A stretch of DNA of 64,000 bases from Neoaquamicrobium microcysteis (GTDB lineage: Bacteria; Pseudomonadota; Alphaproteobacteria; Rhizobiales; Rhizobiaceae). The DNA lies in contig NZ_VSZS01000060.1 of assembly GCF_008180155.1 (NCBI RefSeq), positions 1-64,000 of the forward strand, read 5' to 3'. The notes beneath the pieces are model-generated. The model saw nothing but the letters and a program-made list of their open reading frames with translations. It was not told the origin of the DNA and did not search any database. This document shows, in pieces, positions 29,202-38,658 of this stretch; position 1 is the first letter of the stretch, and the number at the start of each line of letters is the position of its first letter. Made by a program: the position numbers and the translations under genes.

Positions 29202-29750
29202 GCGCTGCGCGGGGCCGTCCTCCACGGCTTCCACGATGGCTGCCGTGAACGCTTCCAGATCGTCAGGCTTGCGGGCGGTTATCACGTTGCCGTCACGCAC
29301 TGTCTCGGAATCTTCCCAGCGTGCGCCGGCATTCTCCATATCCGTGCGGATCGATTGGTAGGATGTAGCACGCCTGCCTTTGACCAGCTTTGCTTCGATC
29401 AGCAGCCATGGAGCATGACAAATGGCAGCCACGGGCTTTCCGGTTGCGTGAAAGGCGTGGATGAAGCTGACGGCTGCCTTCTCGGCCCGCAGTATATCGG
29501 GGTTGATCTGGCCGCCCGGCAGTACCAGCGCGTCATAGTCGCTGACCTTCGCATCGCTAAGCGTGCGGTCGACCTTCACGGCCGATCCCCAATCCTTCTT
29601 TTCCCAGCCTGTGATCTCGCCTTCCTTGAGCGAAACGACATCGACCCTGGCGCCGGCTTTCTTCAGTTTCTTCAGCGGGAATTCGAGTTCGGACTGCTCG
29701 AAGCCGTCCGTTGCAAGGATCATGATGCGTGATTCAGCTATCGCGGGCAT
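29187..29750 (-). CDS. DJ-1/PfpI-family protein (YhbO-like)
   Basis: 187 aa, standard length. Glutamine-amidotransferase-like fold with Glu18 (DGFEQSELE) and the nucleophilic elbow AICHAPW (Cys111). Family members such as PfpI and YhbO/YajL have been reported as proteases, chaperones or deglycases/glyoxalases acting in carbonyl and oxidative stress. Which activity applies here cannot be decided from sequence. Single gene with its own apparent start; the 78 bp before it holds no other gene. Confidence 0.88.
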   Translation of the reverse strand: MPAIAESRIMILATDGFEQSELEFPLKKLKKAGARVDVVSLKEGEITGWEKKDWGSAVKVDRTLSDAKVSDYDALVLPGGQINPDILRAEKAAVSFIHAFHATGKPVAAICHAPWLLIEAKLVKGRRATSYQSIRTDMENAGARWEDSETVRDGNVITARKPDDLEAFTAAIVEAVEDGPAQRSAAE

Positions 29751-29827
29751 TGTTGTTGTCCTCTTCTCCCCGCTCCGGTGAGAAAACGCACGACCCCTTC
29801 AATCGTTCACGAATTTTCTCGGATTAT

Positions 29828-30493
29828 TCAGGCGAACCCCAGAAGGCGCGGCAGGTCACGCATGTCGTCGAAAGGAACGCCGCCCGCCGCGACGAGCGCT
29901 TCGCGATCCGACATCGGGTCGGCATGATAGGAAAAGACGCGCATGCCGGCTGCAATGCCCGCGCGGGTTCCCGGCACGCTGTCCTCGATCACCACGCAGT
30001 CTTCGGGCTCGAAACCCATCTCGCGCGCGGCATGGAGGAACAGGTCTGGGAAAGGCTTGCCGCGCTCCACCATCGATGAACTGTAGAGCGCATGGCCGAA
30101 GTGCTTCAGCAGGCCGGTCGTGCCAAGGGTCAAGTGCATCTTCTCGACCTTGGCGGAGGAAGCGACGCACCACGGCACCTCGTTGGCGCGCAGGGCATCG
30201 AGCACATCCTCGATATGCGCGATCGGATCGACGCCGGCCCCGAAGATCTCGTCCAGCGAGGCATACCAGCGGGCAGTCAGATCGAAACCTAGGTCGCGGC
30301 CCGCCTTTGCGATTTCCTCCTGCACGCTCTTCATGCTGCGGCCGGAATAGACGCGCCGGCAGTATTCATAGGTGACGTCGTGGCCCGCAGCGCAGAACCA
30401 TTCAGCCAGCACGCGGTTGGCACGCTCCTCGGTGTTCACGATGACGCCGTCGCAATCGAAGATGACGAGGCGTGGCGGCTTGGGCTCGCTCAT
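29828..30493 (-). CDS. HAD-superfamily phosphatase, beta-phosphoglucomutase-like
   Basis: 221 aa from the ATG at 30491-30493, overlapping the dut stop by 4 bp. HAD motif [12 protein letters not shown] (Asp13 nucleophile, Asp15 acid), motif II in VASSAKV, Lys in GKPFPD and motif [13 protein letters not shown]. The helical cap inserted after motif I places it with the PGMB/phosphoglycolate phosphatase-like (subclass IA) proteins, which dephosphorylate small sugar phosphates. Coupled translation with dUTPase suggests a shared transcript rather than a shared pathway. Confidence 0.85.
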   Translation of the reverse strand: MSEPKPPRLVIFDCDGVIVNTEERANRVLAEWFCAAGHDVTYEYCRRVYSGRSMKSVQEEIAKAGRDLGFDLTARWYASLDEIFGAGVDPIAHIEDVLDALRANEVPWCVASSAKVEKMHLTLGTTGLLKHFGHALYSSSMVERGKPFPDLFLHAAREMGFEPEDCVVIEDSVPGTRAGIAAGMRVFSYHADPMSDREALVAAGGVPFDDMRDLPRLLGFA

Positions 30494-30960
30494 GCCGTGC
30501 CCGTGGAGCCGAAGCCGCCCGCACCCCGCGCCGTCTCGCCGGCCAGAGCGCGTTCCTCGAGTTGCAACTGGGTGACGGGAGCCAGAACCAGCTGGGCTAT
30601 GCGCATGCCGCGCGTGACCGCGAAATCCTCTTCGCCGAGATTGCAAAGCAGCACCTTCACTTCGCCGCGATAGTCGCTGTCGATCGTGCCGGGGGTGTTG
30701 AGGCAGGTGATGCCGTGCTTGGAGGCGAGACCCGAACGCGGCCGCACCTGGCCCTCGAAGCCGGCCGGTATTTCCAGGATCAGCCCCGTCGGCACCAGGG
30801 CGCGCTTGCCCGGCAGCAGGATCAGCGGGCGGTCGTCCGGCACGGCTGCGCGCAAATCCATTCCTGCCGCGCCGGCGGTCTCGTAGGTGGGCAGGTCGAG
30901 CCCCTGCGAATGCGGCAGGCGGACGACGCCGAGCGAAGGGAGGCGGGAAGCATTGGTCAT
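30490..30960 (-). CDS. dut: Deoxyuridine 5'-triphosphate nucleotidohydrolase
   Basis: 156 aa from the ATG at 30958-30960; a TTG three codons earlier is possible. All five trimeric dUTPase motifs are present: [30 protein letters not shown] with the catalytic Asp, [10 protein letters not shown], and the C-terminal P-loop-like [11 protein letters not shown]. It hydrolyses dUTP to dUMP and pyrophosphate, keeping uracil out of DNA and feeding thymidylate synthesis. Confidence 0.95.
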   Translation of the reverse strand: MTNASRLPSLGVVRLPHSQGLDLPTYETAGAAGMDLRAAVPDDRPLILLPGKRALVPTGLILEIPAGFEGQVRPRSGLASKHGITCLNTPGTIDSDYRGEVKVLLCNLGEEDFAVTRGMRIAQLVLAPVTQLQLEERALAGETARGAGGFGSTGTA

Positions 30961-31032
30961 GGGGCGCAAGCTATGGCGTCACCCGGGCCGGGGGTCAATC
31001 GACGCTCGATGACTTTCCAGCAGTTTCAGATG

Positions 31033-31503
31033 TCAGCGCACCTCGACCGGAATGACTGTCGTATCCTTGATCTCTTCCATGACGAAAGAGGCCGACACGT
31101 CGTCGAGCGGTACCTTCTCGATCAGCCGCTGATAGAGGCGGTCATAGGCTTTCACATCCGCCACCCGGGCGCGCAGCACATAGTCCAGATCGCCGGACAT
31201 GCGGTAGACCCCGGTTATTTCGGGAAACGACGTGACGGCGTCCCGAAAGCGCTTCAGCCAGTCCGGGTCGTGATGCGAGGTGCGCAGCAGGATGAAGACC
31301 GAAAGGCCGAGCCCCAGCTTTTCCGGATCGACCAGCGCCACGCGGGCGGTAATCACGCCTTTTTCTTCCAGAATCCGCATGCGCCGCCAGCACGCGTTGC
31401 GTGACAGATTGAGCCTGTCTGAAAGCTGGTCGATCGTCAGGGTGGCATCGCGTTGCAGTTCTGCCAGCAATCGACGGTCTATCGTATCGATTTCATGCTT
31501 CAT
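31033..31503 (-). CDS. Lrp/AsnC-family transcriptional regulator
   Basis: 156 aa from the ATG at 31501-31503 (MKHEIDTIDRRLLAEL), the canonical family beginning; an ATG six codons upstream is possible. N-terminal helix-turn-helix with LSDRLNLSRNACWRRMRILEE, then the RAM ligand-binding domain (GVYRMSGDLDYVLRA). It is divergent from the DUF6356/amidotransferase/glutaminase genes with 114 bp between starts. Control of those glutamine-related genes in response to an amino acid is a reasonable guess. Confidence 0.88.
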   Translation of the reverse strand: MKHEIDTIDRRLLAELQRDATLTIDQLSDRLNLSRNACWRRMRILEEKGVITARVALVDPEKLGLGLSVFILLRTSHHDPDWLKRFRDAVTSFPEITGVYRMSGDLDYVLRARVADVKAYDRLYQRLIEKVPLDDVSASFVMEEIKDTTVIPVEVR

Positions 31504-31617
31504 CGTGAGACAATGTCCCATCAATGCTGCAACGGCAAGAACACTTTGGGATTTTTACCACTGTTTCCGGGCTAAGATGTGATCCAATCGGCCTGAGACA
31601 AGACAACGGGGACAACC

Positions 31618-31866
31618 ATGGCAGCGCGCATCGCAAAGCTCTTCACCTCCCATCCCGAAACCGTGGGCGAAAGCTATTTCGGCCATATGGCCTTTGCGGC
31701 CTGGTTTGCCTCGCGTCTGCTGATGGCGGCGGGTGCTGCCATCGTTCACGCTTTCTTGCCGTTTCTGTTCGAAACTACGGCGTCGAGGATCGTCCGCGAA
31801 CTCTACGAGCGGACGCACAAGAGGGGGAGCAAGAACGATGTGCCGATGGGCGGCCTATCTCGGTGA
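31618..31866 (+). CDS. DUF6356-type small membrane protein
   Basis: 82 aa. The sequence LFTSHPETVGESYFGHMAF followed by a hydrophobic segment (about 25-50) and VHAFLPFLFE matches my recollection of the small alphaproteobacterial DUF6356 family, usually described as a capsule-like or uncharacterised membrane protein. Function unknown. Its 3' end overlaps the class II amidotransferase start by 29 bp in another frame, so the two are probably translationally linked. Confidence 0.72.
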   Translation: MAARIAKLFTSHPETVGESYFGHMAFAAWFASRLLMAAGAAIVHAFLPFLFETTASRIVRELYERTHKRGSKNDVPMGGLSR

Positions 31867-32638
31867 ACCGGTCTTTCTCGAAGACATCGTCACCGCTCCC
31901 TGCCATTCGCTGATCGCCCAGAGCCACTGCGCACTGGAAGCCAAGACAGCGACCAATGGCGACGGCTTCGGGGTCGCCTGGTATGGCGACAGGGCCGAAC
32001 CCGGCCTCTACCGCGACGTGCTGCCGGCATGGTCGGACTGCAACCTCAAAAGCCTGTGCCGGCAAATCCGCTCCGGCCTGTTTCTCGCCCATGTGCGCGC
32101 CTCCACCGGCGGCGCCACCAGCCGAGACAACTGTCATCCCTTCGTGTGGGGCCGCTGGTCGTTTATGCATAACGGCCAGATCGGTGGCTTTGAAGCCATT
32201 CGCCGCAGGCTGGAGGAAAGCCTTTCCGACGAGCTCTACGCCGGGCTTCACGGCGCTACCGATTCCGAGCTTTTCTTTTTCCTCATGCTTGCTGAAGGGC
32301 TTGATCGCGATCCGCACGCCGCGGCGTCGAGAGCGGTGTCGCGGGTGATCGCCGCGTCGCAGCGCGCCGGCATCGAACCGGCGCTTAAACTTACCGCGGC
32401 CTTTGCCGATGGCGAGCGCCTGTTCGCGGTGCGCTACTCGACGCTGGGCACCGCGCCGACGCTTTATGCCGGCGCGTTCCGCAACGGGCCCGGCCGCTGC
32501 CTCGTCTCCGAGCCCTTCGACCGCGAGGGGCAGGATTGGCAGGCCGTTCCGCCCGGCAGTCTCGTGACGATGACGCACGAGACCATGAGCGTTCGCGCCT
32601 TCGAGCCCGCCGCAGCCCCGATGGCGATGGCCGGCTGA
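31838..32638 (+). CDS. Class II glutamine amidotransferase, YafJ/EgtC-like
   Basis: 266 aa from the ATG at 31838 (MCRWAAYLGEP), so that the N-terminal nucleophile Cys2 is exposed after Met removal. Ntn-hydrolase features: GDGFGVAWYG, HVRASTGG with the substrate-binding Arg, and FMHNGQIGGF with the oxyanion Asn. No synthase domain is fused, so the enzyme may release ammonia or act on gamma-glutamyl compounds as EgtC does. It sits directly before a glutaminase gene (66 bp). Confidence 0.88.
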   Translation: MCRWAAYLGEPVFLEDIVTAPCHSLIAQSHCALEAKTATNGDGFGVAWYGDRAEPGLYRDVLPAWSDCNLKSLCRQIRSGLFLAHVRASTGGATSRDNCHPFVWGRWSFMHNGQIGGFEAIRRRLEESLSDELYAGLHGATDSELFFFLMLAEGLDRDPHAAASRAVSRVIAASQRAGIEPALKLTAAFADGERLFAVRYSTLGTAPTLYAGAFRNGPGRCLVSEPFDREGQDWQAVPPGSLVTMTHETMSVRAFEPAAAPMAMAG

Positions 32639-32704
32639 CGGGATCGAAACCCGGCTCCACGCGTTGCGCTCCCGACCAATCGAGAGGCAAGGGCGGAGAA
32701 GCAC

Positions 32705-33643
32705 ATGGCGAAACGCAGCGTCAAGATCGACACCAAGGAACTGGAGGCCGCCGTAGAGGAGGTCGTCGGTCGCATGGGCGTGATCGAGCGGTTCGGCAAG
32801 GCGGCGGACCACATCGAAGGTCTGGCCGACATCGAGACCGACCGGTTCGGCATCGCGGTGGCCACGCATGATGGCGGCATGGTCATGGGTGGCGACGCCG
32901 AAACCCCGTTCCCCATCCAGAGCATCTCCAAGGTGTTCGCGCTGACCCTGGCGTTGCGCGCATTCGGTGACGATGTGTGGAAGCGCGTCGGTCGCGAGCC
33001 TTCGGGCGATCCGTTCAACTCCATCGTCGATCTGGAGCGCCACAAGGGCAAGCCGCGCAATCCCTTCATCAATCCCGGCGCCATCGTCGTCGTGGACATG
33101 CTTCTCGACATTGCGGCGAAGGACGAGACGCACAAGACCGTGCGCGACTTCCTGGCTGCCGAGATCGGCGAGGAGATAAAGGTCGATCGCACGATATTCG
33201 ACAAGGAATCGTCGGGCGGCTTCAACAACCGCGCCATGGCCAACATGTGCAAGTTCTTCGGCAACCTCAATCATGAGGTCGATGCGGTGATGAAGCCCTA
33301 TGTCAGCCAGTGCGCCATCGCCCTGACCTGCCGGCAGCTTGCGCTTGCCGGGCGCTATCTGATGGATGGCGGCGAAAAGCCGCTGGAAGATGAAAGCGTC
33401 CGCGCGCGCCGCGTCAATTCGCTGATGCTGACCTGCGGGCAATATGACGGATCGGGCGATTTCGCGTTCCGGGTCGGCCTGCCGGCCAAGAGCGGCGTGG
33501 GCGGCGGCATCCTCGCCATTGCTCCGGGTCTCGCCTCCATCGCCGTGTGGTCGCCCGGCCTCGACGAAAACGGCAATTCGCTTCTGGGCACGCTGGCACT
33601 AGAGCAGCTGGCCGAGCGCATGGGCTGGTCCGTCTTCGGGTAG
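32705..33643 (+). CDS. glsA: Glutaminase A
   Basis: 312 aa, standard length for the beta-lactamase-fold glutaminases. Active-site Ser73-x-x-Lys76 in PFPIQSISKVF, then NPFINPGAI, NNRAMANMCKFFG, and the conserved GVGGGILA near the C-terminus. It hydrolyses L-glutamine to glutamate and ammonia in the cytoplasm. The pairing with a class II amidotransferase and a divergent Lrp regulator gives the locus a nitrogen-metabolism flavour. Confidence 0.94.
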   Translation: MAKRSVKIDTKELEAAVEEVVGRMGVIERFGKAADHIEGLADIETDRFGIAVATHDGGMVMGGDAETPFPIQSISKVFALTLALRAFGDDVWKRVGREPSGDPFNSIVDLERHKGKPRNPFINPGAIVVVDMLLDIAAKDETHKTVRDFLAAEIGEEIKVDRTIFDKESSGGFNNRAMANMCKFFGNLNHEVDAVMKPYVSQCAIALTCRQLALAGRYLMDGGEKPLEDESVRARRVNSLMLTCGQYDGSGDFAFRVGLPAKSGVGGGILAIAPGLASIAVWSPGLDENGNSLLGTLALEQLAERMGWSVFG

Positions 33644-33730
33644 GATTTGCGTGGATTTTGCGACACTCCTGACAGCGCCTGTCAGGGCTCGCGGCTATTG
33701 TCCGGCAAAGCCCGACTCGAGAGGTGCCGC

Positions 33731-34831
33731 TTGCCGGAAGAGCAATCCCCCGCCGCGCTGAAGGAAATCTTCGACAGGGCCCGCCTGCGCGCGTTCGCCG
33801 ACCAGACGAAGGCGGTCTGGCCGCGCTTCGATGCCGAGCGGTTCTTCGCGCTGGCGACCCAAGGGCTTGACGATCTAGGCATCATGCAGCGCATGCGCTT
33901 GGCGGCTGACGCTTTCGACGCGACGCTGCCGGACGACTACGAACAGGCGCTGGACATCCTCGCCGCGCTCGCGCCGTCCATCCGGCATGGCTTTGCCTCG
34001 ATCACGCTTTGCGAATTCGTGGTGCTGCGAGGCATGGACGACTTCGACCGTTCGATGCGGGCGCTGCACCTGTTTACCCGCTACGGGTCTGGCGAGTTCG
34101 CGATCCGCGATTTTCTCAAGCGCGATCCGGCACGCACCCTGGCCGTCATGCGCAAATGGGCGGACGACGACAATGAGCATGTGCGCCGGCTCGCAAGCGA
34201 AGGCTCGCGACCGCGCCTGCCATGGTCTTTCCAGTTCCGCGAGGCCGTCGCCGATCCGTCGCTGACATGGCCGATCCTCGATGCTCTGAGGGGAGACCCG
34301 AGCCTTTATGTGCGCAAGTCGGTCGCCAACCATCTGAACGACATCTCCAAGGATCATCCGGCCTGGCTGGTGGAGCGGCTGGCTCCGTGGCCGCGTGACG
34401 ACACGCATACGGCGTGGATCGTGAAGCACGCGCTTCGGACGCTCATCAAGAAGGGCGATCCGGCCGCGCTGGCGCTGGTGGGCGCAACCGGCAAGGCGCA
34501 GGCCCACATCGACGGGTTCAGCGTTTCGCCGGCGCAGCTCAGGCTTGGCGACAGGCTGACGGTTTCCGCGCGCGTGGTCTCCACCGGTTCCGAACGCCAG
34601 CAGATCGTGGCCGACTACGCCGTGCACTACGTCAAGAAGAACGGTGCTGCCTCGCGCAAGGTGTTCAAGCTGAAGAGCTTCGCGCTGGAGCCGGGGGCGG
34701 TGCAGCCGCTTTCCGTTTCCCAACTGGTGCGCGACTTTTCAACCCGCACCCACAATGCCGGTTTTCACAAGGTGGAACTGATGCTCAACGGCGAATCGAT
34801 GGCCGAGGGCGGCTTCGACCTTTCGACCTGA
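33731..34831 (+). CDS. AlkD-like HEAT-repeat protein (DNA alkylation repair family)
   Basis: 366 aa from the TTG at 33731 (LPEEQSPAAL), preceded by GAGAGG at good spacing; no ATG fits. Helical HEAT-type repeats from about 1 to 240 with DEHVRRLASEG-like and YVRKSVANHLNDISKDHP motifs that are typical of the AlkD-related family of alkyl-base glycosylases. The C-terminal 110 residues form a beta-rich extension (FKLKSFALEPGAVQPLSV) that AlkD lacks. Whether it is a catalytically active glycosylase is uncertain. Confidence 0.78.
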   Translation: MPEEQSPAALKEIFDRARLRAFADQTKAVWPRFDAERFFALATQGLDDLGIMQRMRLAADAFDATLPDDYEQALDILAALAPSIRHGFASITLCEFVVLRGMDDFDRSMRALHLFTRYGSGEFAIRDFLKRDPARTLAVMRKWADDDNEHVRRLASEGSRPRLPWSFQFREAVADPSLTWPILDALRGDPSLYVRKSVANHLNDISKDHPAWLVERLAPWPRDDTHTAWIVKHALRTLIKKGDPAALALVGATGKAQAHIDGFSVSPAQLRLGDRLTVSARVVSTGSERQQIVADYAVHYVKKNGAASRKVFKLKSFALEPGAVQPLSVSQLVRDFSTRTHNAGFHKVELMLNGESMAEGGFDLST

Positions 34832-34903
34832 GCGCGGCGAATTACGGTTCGACAGCACGGCCAAGCGCGGCTATAAGCCCGCCATCCTGAAGGACTTCAT
34901 CTC

Positions 34904-36496
34904 ATGGCCGAGACGATCAGCAGCGCGGTTTCGCGCCGCCGCACATTCGCAATCATCGCCCACCCGGACGCGGGCAAAACCACGCTGACCGAAAAGCTGC
35001 TGCTGTTCGGGGGTGCGATCCAGCTTGCCGGCGAGGTCAAGGCCAAGAAGGACAAGATCCAGACGCGCTCCGACTGGATGAAGATCGAGCGCGAGCGCGG
35101 CATCTCGGTCGTCACCTCGGTGATGACGTTCGAGTATGGCGACAACGTCTACAACCTGCTCGACACGCCCGGCCACGAGGACTTCGCCGACGACACCTAC
35201 CGCACGCTCTCGGCGGTCGACAGCGCCGTCATGGTCATCGACGCGGCCAAGGGCATCGAGCCGCGCACGCTGAAGCTGTTCGAGGTCTGCCGCCTGCGCG
35301 ACATCCCCATTGTCACCTTCGTCAACAAGATGGACCGCGAGGCGCGCAACACCTTTGAAATTCTCGACGAGATCGAGGAGAAGCTTGCTCTCGACACCGC
35401 CCCCATCACCTGGCCGATCGGGCAGGGCAAGTCCTTTGCCGGTACCTACCATCTGGCCGAGAACGCGGTGCGGCGCGGCGATGACGAGGCGGAGCGCACC
35501 AAGGTGAACGGGCCGGATTCCAATCGGGTGGCAGGCCTGCTGCCGGAAAACCAGCGCGCCGAGTTCATCGAGGAACTGGAACTGGCGCGCGAGGCCTGCC
35601 GGCCGTTCGATCTCGATGCCTTTCGCGAAGGCCATCTCACTCCGGTCTATTTCGGCTCGGCCCTGCGCAATTATGGCGTGCGCGATCTCATCGAGGCGCT
35701 GGGCGCATTCGCGCCGCCGCCGCGCGCGCAGGAGGCCGACAGCCGCACCGTGCAGGCGACGGAGGACAAGATGACCTCCTTCGTCTTCAAGATTCAGGCC
35801 AACATGGACCCCAACCATCGCGACCGCATCGCCTTCGTGCGCGTGTGCTCGGGCGCGTTGCAGCGCGGCATGAAGGCCAAGCTGGTGCGCACCGGCAAGC
35901 AGATGTCGCTGTCCGCGCCGCAGTTCTTCTTCGCCCGCTCGCGCATAACCGCCGACGAAGCCTATGCCGGCGACGTGGTGGGCATCCCCAACCACGGCAC
36001 GCTGCGTATCGGCGACACGCTGACCGAGGGTGAAGACATCCTGTTTCGCGGCGTGCCCAACTTCGCGCCCGAAATCCTGCGCCGCGTTCGCCTCGGCGAC
36101 CCGATGAAGGCCAAGAAGCTGCGCGAGGCGCTCCAGCAGATGGCCGAGGAGGGCGTCGTCCAGCTCTTCATCCCCGACGACGGCTCGCCGGCGATGGTGG
36201 GCGTGGTCGGCGCACTGCAGCTCGACGTGCTGAAGGAACGGCTGAACGTCGAATACGGGCTGCCGGTCGATTTCGAAATGGCGCGCTTCTCGATCTGCCG
36301 CTGGATAACGGCCGACACGAAGCTGGAGCTCGAACGCTTCATCGACGCGCACAAGGGCGACATCGCTCGCGATCTCGACGGCGATCCCGTCTTTCTCGCC
36401 CCGCATGAATTCGGGTTGAACTACGAGGCCGATCGCTGGAAGCAGATACGTTTCGCGGCGATCAAGGACTATCAGGTTCGCGACGCGCCTTCCTGA
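34904..36496 (+). CDS. prfC: Peptide chain release factor 3
   Basis: 530 aa, the normal RF3 length. Translational GTPase motifs: [15 protein letters not shown] (G1), RGISVVTSVM (G2), DTPGHEDFADDTYR (G3), VNKMDR (G4); followed by the OB-like domain 2 and RF3-specific domain 3. It recycles RF1/RF2 from the ribosome after termination. It is the last plus-strand gene before a minus-strand gene that ends 55 bp away. Confidence 0.95.
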   Translation: MAETISSAVSRRRTFAIIAHPDAGKTTLTEKLLLFGGAIQLAGEVKAKKDKIQTRSDWMKIERERGISVVTSVMTFEYGDNVYNLLDTPGHEDFADDTYRTLSAVDSAVMVIDAAKGIEPRTLKLFEVCRLRDIPIVTFVNKMDREARNTFEILDEIEEKLALDTAPITWPIGQGKSFAGTYHLAENAVRRGDDEAERTKVNGPDSNRVAGLLPENQRAEFIEELELAREACRPFDLDAFREGHLTPVYFGSALRNYGVRDLIEALGAFAPPPRAQEADSRTVQATEDKMTSFVFKIQANMDPNHRDRIAFVRVCSGALQRGMKAKLVRTGKQMSLSAPQFFFARSRITADEAYAGDVVGIPNHGTLRIGDTLTEGEDILFRGVPNFAPEILRRVRLGDPMKAKKLREALQQMAEEGVVQLFIPDDGSPAMVGVVGALQLDVLKERLNVEYGLPVDFEMARFSICRWITADTKLELERFIDAHKGDIARDLDGDPVFLAPHEFGLNYEADRWKQIRFAAIKDYQVRDAPS

Positions 36497-36551
36497 TCGG
36501 ATCAGCCGGGAGATGGCGGCCGCCCCAGGGGGCTGACCGCCTCAAGCAATC

Positions 36552-36896
36552 TCAGGTGGACAGTGCCTCCTGGCACGCCTGCGCCAATGCGCGGTTGGGA
36601 CGCTCCTCGTTTATCGGCGTCGCCCAGCCGGCCTTTTCAATCACCGTGCGACGGTTCATGGCGCGTGCTTCCTTGAGTTCCGCAAGCACGACCGACGCTT
36701 GGGGGTCGCTTTGCGCCTGCGCCAGGCAGTGCGGGACGAGTGCTGCAACGACCGCCTGGTTGGCAGCGGTGGTCGCCATCGTTTGGGCCGTGCCCGCTGT
36801 GACCCAGCCACCCATTGAAAATCCGAGGATTGCGAGTGCTATAGCCCCTCCTGCTGCGCCGCCAAGGGCGGGCTTAACCCATTCTGGTAACTGCAT
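36552..36896 (-). CDS. Small membrane-anchored hypothetical protein
   Basis: 114 aa from the ATG at 36894-36896, preceded by AGGGGAAAGAA. A glycine/alanine-rich hydrophobic segment at about residues 8-32 (LGGAAGGAIALAILGFSMGG) anchors it; the remainder is a predicted soluble domain with a CLAQAQSDPQASVVLAELKEA helix. I do not recognise the family; similar short proteins occur in Hyphomicrobiales (recollection, weak). Divergent from opgC, with about 235 bp of probable promoter DNA between. Confidence 0.72.
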   Translation of the reverse strand: MQLPEWVKPALGGAAGGAIALAILGFSMGGWVTAGTAQTMATTAANQAVVAALVPHCLAQAQSDPQASVVLAELKEARAMNRRTVIEKAGWATPINEERPNRALAQACQEALST

Positions 36897-37131
36897 TTCT
36901 TTCCCCTTTTTTTGGTTCACCGCACCTCCTGCGGATGTGAAACCTAACACGGATTGTAACGGGGTGAAATAAATTGAGAGTGATCGTGCGGGTTTTGCGG
37001 TAAAACCGTCGGCTTGTGTCGTCAGGCAACCATTTGTGACGCCGGTCGTTCGCCTTTTAAGGTAATCCATTCTCACGGCTTCTAAGGTCGTCGTCCGGGC
37101 GGGACGGCGAGCGCAAGTAAACGGCATACGG

Positions 37132-38328
37132 GTGAAACGTCTCGATATCATTGACGGCATGCGCGGGTATTTTCTCGTTTTCATGCTCATCAATCATCTG
37201 GTTTTCGTTGGCGGTTACTGGCTGGTCGAGATCAACCATCGCCAGCTCGCTTTCGTCGAGGATGCGCAGGGTTTCGTGTTCCTGTCGGGCCTGCTGATCG
37301 GGCTGGTCTATGCCCGAAAGATGCTGAAATACGGCAGGTGGGAAGGATCGAAGAAGGTCTATTCCCGCGCATTCGAGCTCTATCGCTACGCAATGGGCCT
37401 GGTTGTCGCGGTGCTGCTGGCGCGCATGGTCCTGCCCGGTGGCTACGAGGCGTGGTGGAACTGGCTGGGCGACACCAGTTTTGCCGATCCCAAGCGGCTG
37501 GCCGCGGTCGCGACCTTCGTGTTCCAGCCGACCTTCATGGATATCCTGCCGCAATACACCGTCTACATGCTGTTTGCGCCGCTGGTGATCTGGTGGGTGC
37601 TGCACGGCAAATGGGCCGAGGTGGCGCTTGGATCGTTCATCGTTTGGATGGCAGCGCAGCTCGGCCTCCAGACCCTCGTCACCGAACCGCTCAACGCGTT
37701 CTTCATGGGCAGCGACGACCAGGGCGTGCGCGTCAGCTTCAACATGATGGGCTGGCAGGTGATCTTCTTTGCCGCGCTGGTGCTTGGCACCCTGACCGCT
37801 CAGGACAAGATCGACTGGGCCTACATCCTTTCACCCAGGCGAACGCTGCTGCCGAAGGCGGCGCTCGTGATCGTTCTGTTCTTCGTACCGCTGCGCGTCG
37901 CCACGGCCTGGGGCCTGATGCCCGACTTCATGATCGGCAAGTTCGCCACCATGGAGATCAGGGCCGATTTCGGTCCGGTCTATCTCGTCAATTTCGTAGC
38001 GGTCGCATACGGCATGGCGTGGCTGCTGGTGGCCGGGCCCAAGCATGAAAATGTCGTCGTGCGCCGTGTGGCCGACGCACTGGTCTGGGTCTTCACACTG
38101 CGCTTCCTCCAGTTTCTCGGCCGTCATTCGCTGCATGTCTATGTCTGGCACGTCGCCATCGTCTACGCGGTATACTATGTCGACCAGCGCACACCCGAGC
38201 TGTCGCAGCTTTCAAAAACGGTGATCGCCATCGCCTCTATCGCCCTGCTGGCGCTGCCGGCGGTGTGGCGGGAGCGCGACAGGCTCTTCGGCGAACGGGG
38301 CTTTTTCGCCGGCTATCTCTCCAGATAA
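37132..38328 (+). CDS. opgC: OpgC-type membrane acyltransferase (osmoregulated periplasmic glucan modification)
   Basis: 398 aa starting at a GTG. About ten hydrophobic segments in the OpgC/acyltransferase pattern, beginning with LDIIDGMRGYFLVFMLINHL at residues 4-23, which carries the family's Asp-Arg and His. OpgC proteins add succinyl groups to osmoregulated periplasmic glucans. In rhizobia these are cyclic beta-glucans, so a role in modifying them is likely. No glucan synthase gene is nearby. It is convergent with the chagasin-like gene (9 bp apart). Confidence 0.85.
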   Translation: MKRLDIIDGMRGYFLVFMLINHLVFVGGYWLVEINHRQLAFVEDAQGFVFLSGLLIGLVYARKMLKYGRWEGSKKVYSRAFELYRYAMGLVVAVLLARMVLPGGYEAWWNWLGDTSFADPKRLAAVATFVFQPTFMDILPQYTVYMLFAPLVIWWVLHGKWAEVALGSFIVWMAAQLGLQTLVTEPLNAFFMGSDDQGVRVSFNMMGWQVIFFAALVLGTLTAQDKIDWAYILSPRRTLLPKAALVIVLFFVPLRVATAWGLMPDFMIGKFATMEIRADFGPVYLVNFVAVAYGMAWLLVAGPKHENVVVRRVADALVWVFTLRFLQFLGRHSLHVYVWHVAIVYAVYYVDQRTPELSQLSKTVIAIASIALLALPAVWRERDRLFGERGFFAGYLSR

Positions 38329-38337
38329 AGCCGGCGA

Positions 38338-38658
38338 TCAGGGGCTGACGGTGACGTGTATCGACAGCGCGCGTGCCGGCTCGCGCGGCCCCCACGGTCG
38401 TATCAGTACGAGCCTGATATCCTCTTCTCCGGCTTTCGTTGCGACGATCCGCAGCCGGCGCAACCCGCCTGCCCCTATGCCCGCACCCGCCTCGAACCGG
38501 TCGTCGTGCTCGCGCAGGCACGAGCCCTCGAAGGGCTGGAGATCCCAGCGGAAACCCGTGGTCGGGTTTTCTGCCAGTTCCAGAAGCACCGTCTCGCCGA
38601 CCTTCAGCGAAACGTGCCCGCCATCGTCGGCATCGGTCAGAACCGCGGCATCCGGCAT
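38338..38658 (-). CDS. Chagasin-like (I42) cysteine-protease inhibitor
   Basis: 106 aa from the ATG at 38656-38658, preceded by AAAGGA at a suitable distance. The three inhibitory loops of the chagasin fold are recognisable: NPTTGF (31-36), the glycine-rich loop GAGIGAGGLRRL (58-69) and RPWG (87-90, equivalent to RPW/RPF). I42 proteins insert these loops into the active-site cleft of papain-type peptidases. No signal peptide is present, so it acts in the cytoplasm or leaves by a non-Sec route. It closes the four-gene cassette whose first gene is a C1 peptidase, the expected target. Confidence 0.88.
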   Translation of the reverse strand: MPDAAVLTDADDGGHVSLKVGETVLLELAENPTTGFRWDLQPFEGSCLREHDDRFEAGAGIGAGGLRRLRIVATKAGEEDIRLVLIRPWGPREPARALSIHVTVSP

